DNA of 64,000 bases. It comes from Rhizomys pruinosus (lineage: Eukaryota; Chordata; Mammalia; Rodentia; Spalacidae). The stretch spans positions 3,572,120-3,636,119 of the forward strand of contig VZQC01001008.1 in assembly GCA_009823505.1 (NCBI GenBank), read 5' to 3'. This document shows positions 11,436 to 22,253 of the stretch, in pieces; the first letter of the stretch is position 1; each line of letters begins with the position of its first letter. The notes beneath the pieces were generated by a model that had not been told where the DNA came from, searched no databases, and was given only the letters and a program-made list of their open reading frames with translations. The position numbers were made by a program, and so were the translations under genes.

Positions 11436-11835
11436 AAGACTAATTTTCTTCCTTCCTTCCTTCCTTCCTTCCTTCCTTCCTTCCTTCCTTCCTTCCTTCC
11501 TTCCTTCCTTTCCTTCCTTCCTTCCCTCCTTCCCTCCTTCCCTCCTTCCCTCCTTCCCTTCTCCCTCCCTTCCTTTACTTTTTGAGACAGGGTCTCCCTT
11601 TAGTCCTAGCTGGCCTGGAGCTCGCTCTGTAGACCAGGCTGGCCTTGAACTCACAAACATCTGCCTGCCTCTGCCTCCTGAGTGCTGGGATTAAAGGTGT
11701 GCACCACCATGCCTGGCACTAAAGAGGGTTCTTAGCTGCCACATGGGTGCTGGGAATCAAACCCAGTTCCTGTGCAAGAGCAGTCAGTGCTCTTAACCAC
11801 TGAGCCATCTCTCTAGCCCCAAGAATAATTTTCTT
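11436..11835 (-). mobile_element. B2-B1 dimeric SINE with a GGAA-rich tail, flanked by TSD
   Basis: On the minus strand: a B2 head (11820-11719), a direct junction to a B1 (11718-11578), then a long tail that has become (GGAA)n (TTCC on plus, 11451-11577). The whole unit is enclosed by a 15-bp duplication AAGACTAATTTTCTT / AAGAATAATTTTCTT (11436-11450 and 11821-11835, one mismatch). The enclosing TSD shows that both halves inserted together. The B2 breakpoint matches the dimer at 6414. Confidence 0.88.
11451..11577 (+). repeat. (TTCC)n / (CCCTTC) microsatellite, tail of the dimeric SINE
   Basis: About 17 near-perfect TTCC units followed by variant CCTTCCC units. It lies inside the dimeric SINE's TSD, exactly where the A-tail should be, so it probably grew from that tail. 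Confidence 0.93.
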
Positions 11836-11990
11836 TTTCTTTTTTTTAATTGATACTTTGTGTATTTCATACATCATTTTCCAATTCAGTTCAGGCATAT
11901 ATCCCCTTCCCTTCCCTCCACCCCACCCCTACCCATCCCAGATCATGCATCTGCCATAACTTTTTTGCATCTTTCTCTGCTTTTTTGTTT
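11836..11990 (-). mobile_element. Possible L1 3'-end, antisense
   Basis: A T-rich run and then 'ATATCCCCTTCCCTTCCC' -type pyrimidine-rich text resemble the antisense extreme 3' end of rodent L1. No coding part is attached. Confidence 0.4.
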
Positions 11991-12009
11991 TATTTTGTTT
12001 TGTTTTCAT

Positions 12010-12812
12010 TTTTTTAAACAATAAGTGATAATTTGTGAGTACAAGCATCCTTCATGTAAAACCAATTTGCGAGCAGTTGTGCCCAAACCCACACAGCTCA
12101 TGGGTCCCACCATCCAGCAGGGGGGGGGGCTTGTATGTTCAATCAAGTTGATCAAATGAGTGTCCAGTCTATATTGTTGTAGTTTCACCATTCACCCCAA
12201 TCACAGCCCTTACATTCTACAGCACCCCCTCTTCTGCAGATTGTCCCCTAGGCTTAGAAAAGGGGCACAGGTGGATGAGAAGCAAAACAGTCTACTTTCT
12301 CTGGAGCTGTTGTCTTGGTCTGTAGTCAATTCTGGCTGTTTTCTTTCATGGGCTGCCAGGCATAACCTTTCGATCCTACTAATGAAGCACATGCAATTAG
12401 ATATATAGGTATTTAAACAGTATAATATATAGCCTTTCGATCCTACTAATGAAGCACACGCAATTAGATATATAGGTATTTAAACAGTACTAATTGTTAT
12501 GGTAGGTTACTTTGGTATAGACACAGATGTTTGGATGGTATGTTAATCCATGAATTACATTTTCTTCTGTTAAGTATGGACGGGTCTTCGTGTGGTTTAT
12601 AACACAATCTCCTAACCATTAGAGGGATTGTAAGCTTGGTGGCATCAGCTGTGTGGTTATTTCTCCAAGTGGGAGAGGGCTTAATAGCCAAATTAGATTT
12701 GGGATATTACAGACATATGGCTGTCCACTGCTGCAACATATTTCCGGCAGATGGTTGTAGCTGGTGCTGAACGGCGGAGTCCTTGCTTGACTCAGGAGAC
12801 CTATATTTTCTT
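12010..12812 (-). mobile_element. Unclassified poly(A) retroelement, copy A
   Basis: This block recurs at 16995-17751 in opposite orientation. Bases 12010-12625 match the reverse complement of 17161-17740, and 12610-12812 match 16995-17160 directly. The T-rich left edge suggests a minus-strand element with its 3' end at left. A 60-bp stretch starting 'CCTTTCGATCCTACTAATGA' is also tandemly repeated at about 12366 and 12432. I do not recognise the family. Confidence 0.7.
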
Positions 12813-12929
12813 AATTGGTTTTATGTGGCCTTTGGTAACACTCTCTGGCATTCCAGAGACCATCTGTCTACTTGCAAGTGCACGCCACTAAAGGCTGAAG
12901 GCTAAGAAACCGGAAAAACAAGAACTAAT

Positions 12930-13517
12930 TTTCATGGTATTGGAAAGTGCTATGCAAGTTGCCAAGGGATAAAACTCAATAAGTGATCCTACTAAGCTAT
13001 GAAACTTACCTGTAAACCATAACAATGAATGGCTCAGAAAATAATCTCTATTGCTGCAACAGCAACACTTTTATCTTGGGGGGGTTTATCAACAGCTTTG
13101 ATTTTAGACTTAAGGCCTATCCAATAAGAGATACTGTAAACACTGCCAAGTAACATGATGAAGTGGGCACGGGTCCTAGAGTCACAAAACCTACCTACTG
13201 CACTATCCCTAGAAATTACATCAATCTTCTATACTATCTATATATTTCCTTTCATGTTCACAGATAATACCTCATCAAATTAAACTTCTTTTGGCAACAA
13301 ACGGAGGACTATATTAATAAGACGTACAACGGGTCAAAATGCAGAGGAATACCAGTGACCATGGGGAGCCTAATCCCCACTAATGTAGCTACAATGACAC
13401 CTCTACCTGAAGTCTCAGGGAATAGCACAGGCAGAGCAGAAAGAGGTATAGCCAGTAGAGGACTGGGTATGGCCTGTGGCTTAACTGTCTTACTAGATGT
13501 GACAGGGTATGCTGTAT
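12930..13517 (+). mobile_element. Rodent L1 3' UTR, part 1 (interrupted by a MaLR)
   Basis: The sequence has the feel of an Lx-type L1 3' UTR, but it is diverged. It ends at the MaLR's TSD (13518-13522) and continues at 14505. Open frames here (for example 13309-13521) are not known proteins. Confidence 0.6.
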
Positions 13518-13522
13518 GCATG

Positions 13523-14499
13523 TGGGTTCATAGTCTGTCTTCAACATTGGCTTGACAAAAACACCTCGACCGACAGCTAACTTGGGGAAGGAACAGGGTT
13601 ATTCAGCTCACACTCCTCCTGGTCACAGTTCATCACATAGGAGCCCAAGCAGGAAACTCAGGGGCTAGGAACTGGAGGCAGAGCTATGGAAGCACAAGCC
13701 ACAGAGGACCTCGCTGTTCACTGGCTTGCTCCCTGGGCTCATGCCAGCCTGACCTTTCATACAGTTACATAACATACCTGCCCAGGGTGGTACACTCTTG
13801 TGGGCTGGGCCCCCACACTGCTTCAACATCAAGACAATACTCCACACAGATGTGGCCACAGGCCAATCCAATGGAGCCAATTCCCCATTGAGGCCCCTCA
13901 ACCCAGGTGTGTCAAGTTGACACTAAACCTATCAGCACAATTGACCCTTGTCAACTTGACACACAAAACACATCACTATTTAACCACCACCTTTCCAGTT
14001 CTTATCCCCAAAGTATGATGTTAACATTAATCACAACACTAAGACAGTACAACTTAAAAGCCCCACAGTACTTAAAATGTCAAAAACTTAAAAGTTCACA
14101 GTCTAGTGTGTCTTCCATTGCTGTGACAAAACACTCTGACACCACCAACTTGGGGAGAAAGGGTTTATTCAGCTCACATCTCCTGGGTCACAGTCATCAC
14201 TCGTGGAGCCACAGGCAGGAACTCAGGGCAGGAAACTCGGAGGCAGAAGCTGAAGCACAGGCCATGGAGGAATGTGTTCACTGGCTTGCTCCCCTGGCTC
14301 ATGCCCAGCCTGCCTTCTATTACGTACACAACAAATGCCCCAGGGTTGGCACTACTCATTGTGGCTGGGCCTCCCACATTGCCTGACAATCAAGACAATT
14401 CCCTCCACAGACTGTGGCCACAGGCCATCCAATGGAGCCAATTCCCCAATTGAGGCTCCCTCAACCAGGTGTCAGTTGACACTAAAGCTATCCAGCACA
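13523..14499 (-). mobile_element. MT-type MaLR with most of its interior deleted
   Basis: The LTRs at 13523-13939 and about 14099-14499 match the 8636 element, with a 5-bp duplication GCATG at 13518-13522 and 14500-14504. Only about 160 bp of interior remain, compared with about 1.16 kb in the intact copy. The deletion joint lies near 14099 at a short shared TCTA. Both LTRs carry many one-base gaps. Confidence 0.9.
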
Positions 14500-14504
14500 G
14501 CATG

Positions 14505-14945
14505 AAATCTCCACAATATGGTTGCCTAAACGAGACCTGCATAATGACAACACCAGTTGATGGGCCAATGTAGATGGGAGAAATTTCATGTGGTCTCACC
14601 TCTAGATGAAGAGCTATAGACAATCAATAAATCCTGAGATGGGGAAAGTCAGTTTTTTTTCAGAGACAAGCTCCCAATCCCAAGTGATCAACCCTACACT
14701 TATGTACACATGAAATGAACTCAGTGCATTTCATATATAAATATATAAATATAAACAACACAAATACTAGAATACTATACTTATAGATATATATATCAAT
14801 ACAATCAAAGAAGAGGATAAAAAGCTGAGAGGGAATAGGGTGGGGCTATGGGAGGATTTGGGGAGGAAGGGGTGGAAATGATGTAAATTCAATACTCATG
14901 CATGAAATTATCAAAATTAAAAACAAGTTGTGGAAAAATAAAAGT
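14505..14945 (+). mobile_element. Rodent L1 3' UTR end, part 2
   Basis: It continues from 13517 after the MaLR. Landmarks 'GAGACCTGCATAATGACAAC' and 'AGATGAAGAGCTATAGACAA', then GGGAGG-rich purine sequence and a final A-rich end, match the terminal part of Lx-type L1 elements. Confidence 0.8.
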
Positions 14946-16640
14946 TCCCAGGTCAAAATACATGGTACTCTGAAATATTTTCTATGCATAAATGTGTGAC
15001 TGGGAGAGAAAGATTTCTTCAACTAACCCTCATTATACCTTCCATAATTTTTCTCCCAGGTTGGAAAGGTGAAGAACTGTCTCTCCTAGAATTTATATCT
15101 TTGATAAAAGTACTAAAGTTTTCTCTTGTGTGTTCTGAAATGATATTTTAGCTAATTATACATGGACTCCTTCAAGAGCTCTTAATACGAAGGTAGGCAC
15201 TCAGAGGCCATCACAGCCAGGGCTCGAGATCCTTTGAGGAAACATAGACACTGTCATGCCACTTCCTGCTTTGACCTCACACAAACACCACCCATTTCCT
15301 GAAGAATCCATGAGGAATAATAATAATAATAGTAATAATAATCACTAATTTGGATGAAAAGTTTGGACCTGGAATTGAGTTTTGTAAGGCCGGGGAGCAT
15401 GGCAACAATTGTCCTTCCTTCTCTCTGTGGGGGTTTCCTGGAGGGCAGGACTCATACTTTACATGTCTTACCACCACAAGCTGGACTATCCCAGATGCTA
15501 AATGAATATTGTACGAGAAGCACATGGCTAAGCATCTAGGCTGTCAGAGCAAGTAGCCCTGACCGAGTTACAAGGCCTGCGAGTGTTTCTGAGACAGAAC
15601 TGCATGAATGACATGTGCTTTAGGAAAGGAACGAAGATACAAAGTTTTGGTAACAGAGCAAAACATGCATGTACAGCATGCAAAGCTGTGGGCAGGTACT
15701 TGCTTCTGTGCTTGGTTTTTCCTACTTCCTGCCCCACAGCCAACTGCAGATAGAATCCCAACTCATCAGGAAGTGGGAGAGACCCTGTCTTCCACAGAGA
15801 AGCAGCACTGCTATGTCTAGGGTAACATGAGTGGTCAAAACGAGGTCCCAAGAGATTCTCCAGCTAGAATGAAGCCATGCTGGCCATATGGTCCACCAGA
15901 GAGAAACTGATGCCACCTGGTCTTGCCTGTGAGAAAGCACTGCTTTATCTAAGAGAATAGGATGGGCTGGCCCAGGATAGCCCACTCTACTCCTATGTTT
16001 CTTCCTCCTCATCCTTTCATCTTAAGGGGGACTGACATCTATAGGTCCACTTTCTATCTTGGGATTATGAAGTATGATGCAAGAGAAAACAAATGTACTG
16101 GAAAGCTGGGCAGAACCGAAACACCACACCTGAAGGTACAATTGAACATCTGCACCAGTCTTAGCCCACATTTGGAGTTTTATTGTATTTTTCATACAAA
16201 CGCTGATTCATTCAAGACGGTTAAGTAAAATGTAAAGTCTTATGTTTAACTGATGTGTGAAAGCAGAATGATATGGAGATCTCAATAAATAAAGTAGCAA
16301 TAGTGAAAAGAAAATCTAAGATGGATGTTATTTAAAACCATAGATGTAAAGTGTAAAGTGAAAGATGAGCAAACAGATCCCAGCTGTGACTAAGAAAGAC
16401 CATGCACAGACAAAAAGCTGATCCCAGGAGTGGCAGGGCCCAGGGGATGCAGGGCCCAGGAGATGCAAGGAGCCTCTAGTCTTGGGTCCATGGAGATGGA
16501 GGTTAATGAGTAGGGGTGGTGGGAGCTGAGTGTGGAGGAGTGTCTGGATATCCCACAGTACTTCTTGGAAGGCCTCATTCCCAACTCACATGAAAGAAAA
16601 ATACGTTCTTCTCTTATTAAATTTTCCATTATTTCTTCTG
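14946..16640. other. Mostly unique intronic DNA; (TAA)n at 15316-15345
   Basis: A short AAT-type microsatellite lies at 15316-15345. About 15430-15530, with 'GGGCAGGACTCATACTTTAC' and 'CTAAATGAATATTGTACG', may be a worn MIR. No exon was recognised. Confidence 0.5.
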
Positions 16641-16980
16641 TTCTTTGAAGGCAGTTTTGATGTCAATAAAATAGAAGAAAATTTATGGAAAAAAATCATA
16701 TGATCATCTCAAAAGATGCCCAAAGGTATTTTCTTTTTATACCAACTTGAGACAAACCAGGGACAGAAAGAAGCTTCTTTCACTTACTAAAGGGCTTAGA
16801 GTCAAATTCAGAGGAAGGATCAGAGCCAATAACGAGGCTTTTAGTACCTCCATGAAAGTTCAGGGAAAGCTCATGACCAAGTATTAGGAGAAGTATAAAA
16901 TTTTAAATATCTTGAACAAGACCAACATATAAAAATAAATGTTCTCCATTTAGTCAATGAAACATTTTTGAACACAATAT
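16640..16980 (+). mobile_element. Possible ancient L1M ORF2 fragment
   Basis: 'CATATGATCATCTCAAAAGA' resembles the RT region of old L1 ORF2. The remainder is weak. The retroelement copy B was inserted at its right end. Confidence 0.4.
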
Positions 16981-17765
16981 AAAAGATCGATTTTAACCAC
17001 TAGAGGATGTAAGCTTGTGGCATCAGCCGTGGGTTATTCCTCCAAGGAGAGGGCTAACAGCCAATTAGATTTGGGATATACAGGCTGTCACTTCTGCACA
17101 GTATTTCCAGGCAGGTGAGGTGTAGCTGGTGCTGATGGAGGAGTCTTGCTTGACTCAAGGAGATCCTCTAGTGGTTAGGAGATGTTATAAGCCACAGTAA
17201 GACCCTGTCATATTTTACAGAAAAACAAAACAAAACAAAACGTAATTCATGGATTAATATACCATCCAAACATCTGTGTCTATACCAAAGTAACCTACCA
17301 TAACAATCAGTACTGTTTAAATACCTATATATCTAATTGCTTGTGCTTCATTAGTAGGATTGAAACGTTATTCCTGGACAAACTGTCATTCCATGAAAGG
17401 AAAGAGCCAGAACTGACCAGAGTCTAAAACGACAGCTCCAGAGAAAGTAGACTGTTTTGCTTCTTGTCCACCTGTGCCCCTTTTCTAAGCCTAGGGAACA
17501 ATCTTTGGAAGAGGGGGTGTGGTAGAATGTAAGGGCTGTGATTGGGGTGAATGGTGAAACTACAGCAATATAGTCTGGACACTTATTTGATCAACTTGAT
17601 TGAACATACAAGCCCCCCCAAGTTGGATGGTGGGACCCTTGGGCTGTGTGGGTTTGGGCACAACTGCTTGCAAATTGGTTTACATGAAGGATGCTTGTAC
17701 TCATAAATTATTACTTATTGTTAAAAAAAGAAAAAAATAAAGAATAGAAAAAAAAGATCAATTTT
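16981..17765 (+). mobile_element. Unclassified poly(A) retroelement, copy B, with 5' inversion
   Basis: The body is 16995-17751, flanked by AAAAGATCGATTTT (16981-16994) and AAAAGATCAATTTT (17752-17765), one mismatch in 14. The right part (17161-17751) is sense and ends in an A-rich tail; the left part (16995-17160) is inverted relative to copy A. About 12 bp around 'CCTCTAGTGGTT' occur on both sides of the joint. This is the classical product of twin priming by L1 machinery. Confidence 0.85.
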
Positions 17766-17906
17766 TATGGGATCCAGCACAGAATAGTCTACAAATCAAT
17801 GAAACACAACCCAAAGTGAGAGACATTTTAATTTTTTTCTGTTTTAGAAAACAATAAATATTTACTGAGGTATAGAAAGGGAACTTAAGACATGGTTAAG
17901 ACTGTC

Positions 17907-18120
17907 TAGGGGCTGTAGAGATGGGTCAGCAATTAAGAGCCCTGGCTGCTCTTGCAGAGGATCTTGGTTGAACTCCCAGCATCCATACGGCAGCCAACAA
18001 CCATTCATAACTCCAGTTCCAGGGGAATCCAACACTCTCTTCTGACCTCTGTGGACACTGCATTACATGGATGCACTTACATGCACACATGCACACACAC
18101 ACACACACAAACACACTAAA
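17907..18120 (+). mobile_element. B2 SINE
   Basis: A diverged B2 with head 'GGGGCTGTAGAGATGGGTCA', body 'TAACTCCAGTTCCAGGGGAA' and a CA-rich region before the AAATATTT tail. Confidence 0.9.
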
Positions 18121-18215
18121 AATATTTAAAAAAGACTTTGTCTTAATGATATTTGAATTCAATCACCAAGGGAGTTTTTCACTGAGGAACAGTTTCTAAC
18201 ATAAGAGAATAAACA

Positions 18216-18472
18216 AGAAATTCCAAGACAGTTAAGGGGCTGGAGAGATGGGTCAGTGGTTAAGAGCACTGGATGCTCTTGGAGAGGACCTGGGTTTGAT
18301 ATCCAGCACCCATATGGCAGCTAACAACCATCCATAACTCCAGTTCCAGGGGAATCTGACACCCTCTTCTGATCTCTGTGGACACTGCATGTCATGGGTA
18401 TACTTATATACATGCAGGCAATATACTCATACACATAAAATAAAAACAAAATATTAAAAAAGAAATTCCAAG
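18216..18472 (+). mobile_element. B2 SINE with TSD
   Basis: The body is about 18237-18460. AGAAATTCCAAG occurs at 18216-18227 and 18461-18472. Eight bases (ACAGTTAA) lie between the left repeat and the SINE head, so the TSD may be longer and diverged or the 5' end may carry extra bases. Confidence 0.9.
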
Positions 18473-18479
18473 TGGATGT

Positions 18480-19140
18480 AGATACAGGCATGTCTACCAT
18501 GCACTCCACAGGTACAAACAGTCAGGGACAACTATGAATGTGACCCAAAAGAGAATCACGCTTACTTCAAACATGAGATTTTTTTTGCAATATTTTTTGG
18601 AACTCAACTGCTTACAAAAGTGGTTGTCAAATGTCAACTTTATGGATGAGAAGATTATGATCCAATGTCAAAGGATTATGATCCAATGCCCAAGAGTAGT
18701 GTGAAGTTCTGCATATCTGCACCACACATGACAGTATGGTGATTAAAGCAACAGTGCACGGCAGGGAGACAGGAATGCAAGGTGGGGGTACCTCAGACAT
18801 GCATGTGTGTGACCAAGCAATGATTATCTATACAAGAATGGCTACATTCAGTGTCATCGTGGAAATCACTCTAAAATATTATAGCATGATTAAACAATAT
18901 TAAAAAGAAGAAACAGTCTCATGTAGAAAAATGTGCAGAAGATAGTACCAAAACTGCCAACTTCTTTCTGACTAATCTCTGTTACCCTGTCACAGAGACT
19001 ACCCACTCATTCCTTTACATCTCCATTCTTTCAGCCAGTTATTAACTGAGCCCCTGCCCAGTGTTATGTGACATGAATAAAATTCCAAATCAGGCTGTTT
19101 TGGATAATGTTTTGTAACATTATCCAGGCTGATGTAAATG
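18480..19140. other. No feature recognised
   Basis: Presumed intron. It contains a short direct repeat of 'GGATTATGATCCAATG'-type sequence around 18655-18690. No gene or classified repeat was seen. Confidence 0.5.
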
Positions 19141-19146
19141 AAAGAG

Positions 19147-19298
19147 AGCTGGGCATGGTGGCACACACCTTTAATCCCAGCACTTGGGAGATAGAGGCAG
19201 GCAGATCTCTGTGAGTTCAAGGCCAGCCTTGTCTACATAGTGAGTTCTAGGACAGCTGGAGCTACAGGGAGACTCTGTCTCAAAAAGACCAAAAAAAA
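19147..19298 (+). mobile_element. B1 SINE
   Basis: A full-length B1 from 'GCTGGGCATGGTGGC' to 'CTCAAAAAGACC' and an A-rich tail. GAAAGAG stands on both sides as a possible partial TSD. Confidence 0.93.
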
Positions 19299-19707
19299 TA
19301 AAGAAAGAGGTAGGCACCTCACCTGGTGCTTAGTGTTATGAGAGAGGCAGGATGGCAGAGAGGCACACCAGGAGGGCTGGATCAGAGGAGAGAAGGAGAG
19401 GGGCTTTGGGGAAGCGATGATACCCTGCATACCGCAGCAGCACTAGGGATTCTGTGAGGAAGCAAAGGGCTGGCTTCATGTGCCTGCATGTGTAATGGAT
19501 TGGGGGGTGTGAGCCATGGCTGCAGAGCCAGAATGAGGAAGAATAGGGTGTGTATAGATGTGGAACAACAGAACAAGAACACACTCCAGAAAAGAGAGCG
19601 ATGAGTTTACAAACTTCAGACATGAAAAACCAAACATCCGAATAAGTGGGCAGATGCTCTGTTTTCATAGAATATAACCTATAAAATGATTAAGATAACA
19701 ATAAAAA

Positions 19708-19858
19708 GGGCGTGGTGGTGCGTACCTTTAATCCCAGCACTCGGGAGGCAGAGGCAGGTGGATCTCTGTGAGGTCAAGGCCAGCCTGATCTACAGAGGGA
19801 GCTCCAGGCCAACTGGGACTAAAGGGAGACCCTGTCTCAACAATACAAAAAAAAAAAA
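19708..19858 (+). mobile_element. B1 SINE
   Basis: A near full-length B1 with an A12 tail. It lies immediately before an L1 3' end fragment. Confidence 0.93.
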
Positions 19859-19869
19859 GATATCATATG

Positions 19870-20075
19870 TACTGTAGCAATATAAGTTGGAGAGAACAAC
19901 AATAAAAGGACTGAAAGAAAAAAAAACTCTGGAAAGACTCAGAAAAATATGCAGGACATGTAGGGCAGAGTGCAGGGACTCGGGTGGAATGGGGGGCACA
20001 GAAAGGGAAGAAACTCTAGATTCGATTGAGAAATGATGTATGACTTATGGAAAAAATTTAATAACAATAAAATGA
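19870..20075 (+). mobile_element. L1 3' UTR end fragment
   Basis: It resembles the 3' UTR ends at 38690-38945 and 60240-60480 (AGAGAACAACAATAAAAGGAC, then an AAGACTC..AAAAATATGCA block and a purine-rich GGGGG stretch, then an A-rich end). No ORF2 is attached. Confidence 0.7.
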
Positions 20076-20084
20076 TATCAATTA

Positions 20085-20440
20085 TCTTTTTCCTGATTTA
20101 TGCATTTGGTGTGATCCCAGTCCATATCTCTGCAGGATTCCTTGTAAACACAGGCAAGACTGACTCTAAAATGCCTACGCAAAAACAAAAGTTAGGTTAT
20201 CTGAAATGATACTGAAAATGAAAAATGTTGGAAGACTTACACAGTCCAAATGTAAGTGGGGCAAGACAGCAAAATGACATGAAAGGGTGACCAAGGCATC
20301 AGTGTAGCAGAAAACAGACAACTGAGTGTTGCATCAGTGTAGCAGAAAACAGACAACAAAGGTGTCATTGCAATTGAGTTTTCAACAAATAGTGCAGAAT
20401 AGATGGATGAGAATATGTAAGAAAATATAATTTAAAAAGT
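20085..20440 (+). mobile_element. Ancient L1M ORF2 fragment with a 27-bp direct repeat
   Basis: The text follows the order of old L1 ORF2 ('CAGGATTCCTTGTAAACAC', then 'GTTTTCAACAAATAGTGCAG') but is strongly decayed. A 27-base block is repeated exactly at 20296-20322 and 20331-20357. Confidence 0.55.
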
Positions 20441-20529
20441 AACCTATACTTCACACTATAACAACTGACTCTAAGTAGTCATAGATCATGTAGTCACGTA
20501 TCCATGAGTGAGCATGTGTGCATGACATC

Positions 20530-20662
20530 TTTTTATTTTTTTTTGAGACAGGGTCTCCTTGTAGCTCCAATTGGTCTGGAGCTTGCTAATGTAGACCAGG
20601 CTGGCCTTGATGTCACAGAGATCCACCTCCTTCTGCCACCTGAGTGCTGGGACCACAGACTA
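20530..20662 (-). mobile_element. B1 SINE, antisense
   Basis: A T-rich tail followed by 'TTGAGACAGGGTCTCC' and 'GTAGACCAGGCTGGCCTTG'. It is moderately diverged. Confidence 0.9.
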
Positions 20663-20665
20663 GCT

Positions 20666-21435
20666 GTATGACATTCATGTACACCTGTGCAGGTGCCATG
20701 TAAATTGGCCTAAGAGTATGTGTGTGAGCTTCCACATGTCAGTATTTGCACATTTATTGTGTACATTGTATTTATGTTCATTATGGGTGAGGATAAACAC
20801 ACTTGCATGTGTGTGTGCATGTGCATAAGTGCAGTGTATGCGTATATTAAGGGAGGTAGGAAAGTGTGTCTGTCCAAGGGACATTTGAACTCAGTAGGCT
20901 TGATACATAACAGTTCTCAGCTTACATATGATGTGGCAAGTGGAACCACAGGAGTAGATGCAGGAGTTCTCTACTATTGTAAACAAGGGGATGCAATTTT
21001 ATAAGCAGAGAATTTCAGTTTTGGAACTTTTAACAGATCTGTTACAGTTGAATATTAACATGTCAGTGACTAGTAAAATTTAGTATTCAAGCATCTATCT
21101 CTCTAGTCAGAATAAACCAGTCTGCCCAAATAAATAAGTAAATGTAGGCATAAACTCACATCCATAGACATGGATATACATCCTTCCACATGGCTTTGAA
21201 CCTTTAAAATAGATACATTCAGACAGAGAGACTGTTTTGGGAACCTGCCCAGGTGCTTTGAAACCTTGGCTAACTCATGAACTAACAGATAAACTACTAA
21301 TTGTTCACTTCTTTAGTTATTCATATTTTTACTTCTTTAGCCACTAGAAATACCTAATATTAAGCCCATGCAGGCACTCCAAAGAAGCTGAGGACAACTG
21401 ACTTCTAGTCTTGGGTTCTTGTTGCTTTAAAAAAA
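20666..21435. other. No feature recognised
   Basis: It contains a weak TG-rich patch at about 20800-20830. No exon or classified repeat was seen. Confidence 0.5.
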
Positions 21436-21518
21436 TATTTTCTGCATTGTTGGGGATTGAAACCAGAGACACCAAGGGATTGCTTTATCACTGAGGTACA
21501 ACACTAGTCCTGAGGCCT
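21436..21518 (-). mobile_element. ID-type SINE, antisense, degenerate
   Basis: 'GTTGGGGATTGAAACCAGAG' followed by 'TATCACTGAGGTACAACACT' matches the antisense tRNA-Ala-derived ID head. Confidence 0.6.
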
Positions 21519-21751
21519 CGCATCTGAAATGAGGACGGCGCATCCTGCTGTAATGTGGTTTCGTGATTATCCCAACATAGTGTTGGTATAGAGTGAGCAC
21601 TAAGGAGAGGGTTGGCCCAACTGCTGTAGTTGATGTTTTTATTCATGCATTTGTCTGCAAATGTGTCCACAAGCTAATAATCTCAAAACCCGAACACAAC
21701 CCCTGGAGTCTGAGTCCTTCATAGACTTGCTTTATATTCTAGAATAGAAAA

Positions 21752-21983
21752 AGAACTCATAATTCTTTTTTAAAATTTTTATTTATTTTTATGTGTATGA
21801 ATGTTCTGTTTGCATGTAGGTTTGTGCACTTGTGTCGTGCACCGCGGAGGTCAGAAGAGGGTGTCAGATTTCCCTGGAACTGGAGTTAAAGACGGTTCTC
21901 AGTCGCTGCGTGGGTCCTCTGCAAGAACAGTCGGCGCTCTTAACTGCTAGGCCATCTCTCCAGCCCCAGAACTCATAATTCTT
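21752..21983 (-). mobile_element. B2 SINE with perfect TSD
   Basis: The body is 21768-21967, antisense, without the internal duplication and with a short deletion near the tRNA-like head. The 16-mer AGAACTCATAATTCTT occurs at 21752-21767 and 21968-21983. Confidence 0.96.
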
Positions 21984-22025
21984 AAAAGGTTGTTTCTGTT
22001 TGGATGAATAGGAAGTCCAAGTTTC

Positions 22026-22253
22026 CATGAGAGATGGCCTAGCGGTTAAGAGCGCCGACCGCTCTTACAGAGGACCGGGGTTCTATCCCCAGCACCCACA
22101 TGGCAGCCGAGAACCGTCTGAAACTCCAATTCCAGGAGAACTCCAGTTCCAAGGGAATCCGACACCCTCTTCTGACCTCCGCGGCATTGCACGACACGGG
22201 TGCACAGACTTGCATGCAGACAGTACATTGATACACATACAGAAATAAATAAA
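22026..22253 (+). mobile_element. B2 SINE with the internal duplication
   Basis: It contains both 'AACTCCAATTCCAGGAG' and 'AACTCCAGTTCCAAGGG' in tandem, which defines the long B2 form in this window. The first bases of the head are missing. A B1 follows directly in its tail. Confidence 0.94.

Noticed and set aside
11385..11694. Leu-Pro-Ser-Phe and Lys-Glu-Gly repeat proteins
   Set aside because: These are the TTCC microsatellite read in different frames.
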